A stretch of 22,183 nucleotides of DNA. It comes from Macrocybe gigantea (Eukaryota; Basidiomycota; Agaricomycetes; Agaricales; Callistosporiaceae). Positions within the stretch are counted from its first letter, which is position 1. Each line of letters starts with the position of its first letter. The DNA lies in the NCBI GenBank assembly GCA_011319805.1, contig SJRY01000147.1:1-22183 (forward strand). Direction: 5' to 3'. This document shows positions 19,523-22,183 of the stretch, one piece after another. The notes under the pieces are model-generated. The model saw only the letters and a list, made by a program, of their open reading frames with translations. It did not search any database and was not told the origin of the DNA. The position numbers and the translations under genes were made by a program.

Positions 19523-20078
19523 CTACATGCTAGGAAATTCAATGGGATGTGAGCAAGGAGAGCGGAAAAGAGAAAAGAGAGGGGTGGGTATGGGCTGAAG
19601 CGGTTGACTATGGCGACTCGGCCTCAAGGTTGGCTGTGGTATGCCTGGATAATGTACCCTTTCGAGGCTTGACGTTGGTTCCGGACTAACTGACCGCCTG
19701 CCCGCTCGCTCCTCAGCCTGGCGACGTTCTTCTACTACTCGTCGATGTTCTTCTTCAGCTCGCCGTTGCTACTCCTGAGCTTTGCGACGTTCAGCCTCCG
19801 CTTCATATCCTCGCTCCTCAGTGCGTCGGCGTTCTTCCTCTAACTGCCGTTCCCTCTCTTCGGCTCGTCTGCGCTCTTCTGCACTCTATGACGCTCCTCT
19901 TCCGCTCGTCGCGCGCTGCCTCGGCTCGTTGACTTTCTTCTTCAGCTTTGCGCTCCAGCTCACGGCGTATTTCCTCCGCCCTCGCCAGCTCCTGAGCAAT
20001 TTCCGCGAGGATTTCATCCCGTGCAGCTTGCTTCTGAGCTTCCGCCAACAATCGCTCCATTTCTTCAGCTTTCATGAT

Positions 20079-20137
20079 CTAAAGAGAGCGAAGAACTCCG
20101 TTCTTCAAAACAAATGCCAAGCAAGATTAAATCATAC
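20079..20137 (-). other. Intron between central domain and coiled coil
   Basis: The donor gtatga follows ...EEFENE and the acceptor is ttcgctctctttag. The 59-nt intron is phase 0 and joins to IMKAEEMERLLAEAQKQ. Both flanking frames are clearly coding, which makes this the best-supported intron of the gene. Confidence 0.75.
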
Positions 20138-21325
20138 CTCGTTCTCAAACTCTTCGACGAGCTTCGCGAACAATTCCATCAAGGCGGCGGTTTCGGAGTT
20201 TCGATGATTATGCACAGGAAGGCCCCATTTCCAATTTCCTGCCCGGCGATGACTTTTTGAGTTCTTTTCCTTCTTAGGCCTGAGTGAAAAATTGTCGTTT
20301 TCGGGACTGATTGGTCCATCGGCGATGTCGTAGTGGCCCTCGCCCGTCATGCATTCCAGGAGGAAGAAGATGGTTCCGGCGTACCGGTAACACTGATGAA
20401 GCAGCAATTTGTACCTCTCATCGAACTGATGCGCGGTCAAACACCCTATCATGACCTTCCAGAGGGGAGGGTAGTGCCCCTCCTCGAAGGTCATAACTCT
20501 GACCGTGCAGTCTTTTAGCGTGGTGTTGTCTTTTGTAGGAATATATGCGACGATCCGATTCGAGGCGGGCGTTTCGACTACAGAACTAAGAGACACCATA
20601 CCGGTCATCATGAAGCCCGATTTAAACACCTTTGCGGCTTTGCGCACTATCGCCTTCACCGATTTCTTCGAGCTGGACGACGAGGAGCCAGATCCCGCTG
20701 ACGACACCGAGACAGCCTTTGTCACGCCTCAGGATCTGGTTGGGGCAATTCAGGGATAGGCGGTCTGTCTGGAGCATCGGAGGCATCGGAAGCGAGGGGT
20801 TTTGGTGCATCGCTGATGTCTTCCATCCACACAGACGACGAAGGATCTACATACTCCGCAGAGGCTGCGTACCCGCTCAACATGGACACACTCACGTCTG
20901 ATAGGTCCTCACTGGAGCCAGACCCTCCGATGTCAGAGGCAGATCGCTCCAATAAGCTGCTTGAGCTCAACGATGCAGATAGGAGTCTGAAAAGAAATTG
21001 CTTAGCTCTATGCAAGCTCAAAAACTTGTCGTGTCTGTTAGTGCGAGAAGAATCTGAGGACATCGGGCCGCTGTAAGGAGATGAATCGGAGAAGATGGCT
21101 GGGAGGGAGACAAATAATCTGGGGAAGAAGAGGTCGGAAAACGAAGGCGACTCTCCAGCTGCAAAGGCAAGGGGGTCGGGAGACTCAGGAGGATGGAACG
21201 GCGCCTGAAGTGCCTTTCAGCTCGCCTGCATGCAAGCCAGAGTCATTTGATGCCTCTGCGGTCTTATCTGATAGAGTATTTTTAGATGACTCTTGCTTCT
21301 CCGACGGCTTCGAGAAAGTTGGTGG

Positions 21326-21382
21326 CTTTAGAAAAAACGTTATCAATAATCAGATCGACGGTTGACGAAGGTATTCACTTAC
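21326..21382 (-). other. Intron in the 5' half of the broken gene
   Basis: The donor is a consensus gtaagt, a ttgataac branch site lies about 17 nt before the end, and the acceptor is ttttttctaaag. Its length is 57 nt. It joins ...TKFLKFI to PPTFSKPSEKQ in phase 0. Confidence 0.6.
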
Positions 21383-21730
21383 GATAAACTTCAAGAATTT
21401 TGTCGTTCTCTCGTCGTCCGTATACCAGGCGTTCGCTCAGCTTGAAGACCTCTCTCTTCGTCAATACATTCCATCACGACGCTCTCGTGCTGACTGGCAT
21501 TGCTGTCCTTGAGCAGCAAACTCTTTGGACTTTACGTCAACAAAACGTGTTCGAAAGAGTCCGAAAGGCAGCAGTTCTCGAATTTGCCTGTCATATGTTT
21601 CTATCGGCTTAGGCAAAGACGGAATAAAATATCGACGAATTTTTTGGCGGTAGGCATTTGCCTCCGCTGCGAAGGTCGAAAGAGCGCTGAAAGGGAGTCG
21701 TGGGATGGCATTGATGAACTTGAGGGCGTC

Positions 21731-21923
21731 CTGTGCAAGCAGAAACGATTAATATAGGAAATTCCTTGTGGTGAAAACGCGTGAGTCGCGATGCAGATCA
21801 GAATAGAGATGAGAACAAACAAGACCCGCCGAACTGACAAGTTCTGCCTCATGGTGGCCACGATGCATAACAAGCGAGGAACGCCACTTGGAGTGTACAG
21901 ACGCTCTCTCACGACAGAACGCC
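21731..21923. promoter_or_regulatory. Divergent intergenic region
   Basis: This region lies between the minus-strand gene starting near 21730 and the + frame starting at 21924. Minus-strand frames here (HHEAELVSSAG...) may be a further 5' exon of the minus gene, because ttgcacag at 21738-21731 looks like an acceptor. No TATA box is evident in either direction. Confidence 0.3.
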
Positions 21924-22124
21924 ATGTCGACGACGCCAGAGTCCAGCGCTTCTCGCCACAAGAAAGAGCCCAGATATTCAGGCAAAGGGCATTCGAACCC
22001 GGAGCCCAAGACGGAAGCCAAGAAGAAATCCAAAAAGAAGTTCCAGCCCTGTGGCGAAGCTATAGCTCACTATCGCCCGCGATTTGAGCCGCTTCGCGAG
22101 CTGTACATCTCCAATGAACACTAG
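21924..22124 (+). CDS. Lys-rich N-terminal segment of an unrecognised protein
   Basis: The ATG at 21924 opens 66 codons with clear coding composition: MSTTPESSASRHKKEPRYSG, then a Lys-rich stretch (KTEAKKKSKKKFQPCGEA) and HYRPRFEPLRELYISNEH before a TAG at 22122-22124. The same frame continues after the TAG with protein-like sequence (AQSTQGPLSLITDMHRELR) to the window end. The gene may therefore be longer and interrupted by a nonsense codon, or spliced around it. The Lys-rich stretch could act as a nuclear localisation signal. It diverges from the minus-strand gene at 21730. The family is not recognised. Confidence 0.4.
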   Translation: MSTTPESSASRHKKEPRYSGKGHSNPEPKTEAKKKSKKKFQPCGEAIAHYRPRFEPLRELYISNEH

Positions 22125-22183
22125 GCGCAATCAACTCAAGGACCTCTATCACTGATCACCGACATGCACAGAGAGCTGCGGAT

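Larger units (their letters stand above)
19523..21730 (-). pseudogene. Large Ser-rich/coiled-coil gene broken by frameshifts and a TAG
   Basis: Read 21730 to 19523 on the minus strand. (a) 21730 to about 21383 shows protein-like pieces (DALKFINAIPRLPFSALSTF; ESVVMECIDEERG; YTDDERTTKFLKFI) in shifting frames. (b) A 57-nt intron gtaagt...ttctaaag (21382-21326) follows. (c) 21325 to about 20728 is Ser/Pro/Asp-rich (PPTFSKPSEKQESSK; later PPIPELPQPDPE). (d) 20728-20138 is about 195 codons, including KKSVKAIVRKAAKVFKSGFM, TFEEGHYPPLWKVMIGCLTA and LLLHQCYRYAGTIFFLLE. (e) A 59-nt intron gtatga...ctctttag (20137-20079) follows. (f) 20078-19523 is an E/R/A-rich coiled coil and a Pro/Ser-rich tail. Frame breaks lie near 21205, 20727 and 19870-19910, with a TAG at 19771-19769. 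The central domain plus coiled coil resembles hypothetical proteins of Agaricomycetes, from memory only. It is a pseudogene unless the breaks are sequence errors. Confidence 0.5.

Noticed and set aside
21984..21998. tRNA B-box-like sequence on the minus strand (GGGTTCGAAT)
   Set aside because: There is no matching A box or foldable cloverleaf, and the site lies inside a convincing + strand coding frame.
1..22183. CRISPR arrays, bacterial operons, transposon terminal repeats, rRNA or tRNA genes
   Set aside because: No regularly spaced repeats, terminal inverted repeats, transposase or reverse-transcriptase motifs, or RNA gene signatures were seen on either strand.

Overview
The window looks like nuclear DNA of a filamentous basidiomycete, probably an Agaricomycete. 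The evidence is short GT-AG introns (about 52-66 nt in the best models), intron-split genes far apart on both strands, TATA-driven genes for small secreted Cys-rich proteins, and no operons, Shine-Dalgarno spacing or rRNA/tRNA genes. The taxon is inferred from gene architecture, not from a marker gene.

Layout. (1) 466-1814 (+): a three-exon gene for a Gln/Pro/Ala-rich, probably nuclear protein with two short basic segments. (2) 2819-8060: a cluster of four paralogous small secreted proteins of 103-105 aa with six cysteines, one on + (2984-3298) and three on - (3727-4041, 5155-5466, 6997-7314). Copies 2 and 3 lie in a direct tandem duplication of about 1.3-1.4 kb. All four share a TATA box and a conserved transcribed leader, so they are probably co-regulated. 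(3) 8559-9030 and 13164-13762 (both -): two members of an unrecognised gene family with identical first and second exon lengths (150 and 57 nt) and the same intron positions. (4) 10125-11208 (-): an unrecognised two-exon gene. (5) 11866-12346 (-): probable exons of a basic protein.

(6) From 13.8 to 17.8 kb on the + strand, many stretches read like protein but change frame every 100-200 bases. They look like decayed genes, or genes damaged by single-base indel errors. (7) 19523-21730 (-): a large gene with good introns, a conserved-looking central domain and an E/R/A-rich coiled coil, but broken by several single-base frame changes and one in-frame TAG. (8) 21924-22124 (+): start of a divergent Lys-rich gene, apparently also interrupted by TAG.

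The most interesting parts are the secreted-protein cluster (shared promoter module, a compensated double frameshift in copy 3, a splice-donor-like site just after the stop codons) and the two-member family with conserved exon structure. The intact genes at 0-13.8 kb against the broken ones at 13.8-22 kb raise the question of decay versus sequence quality. All homology statements are from reading the sequence; no database search was run.
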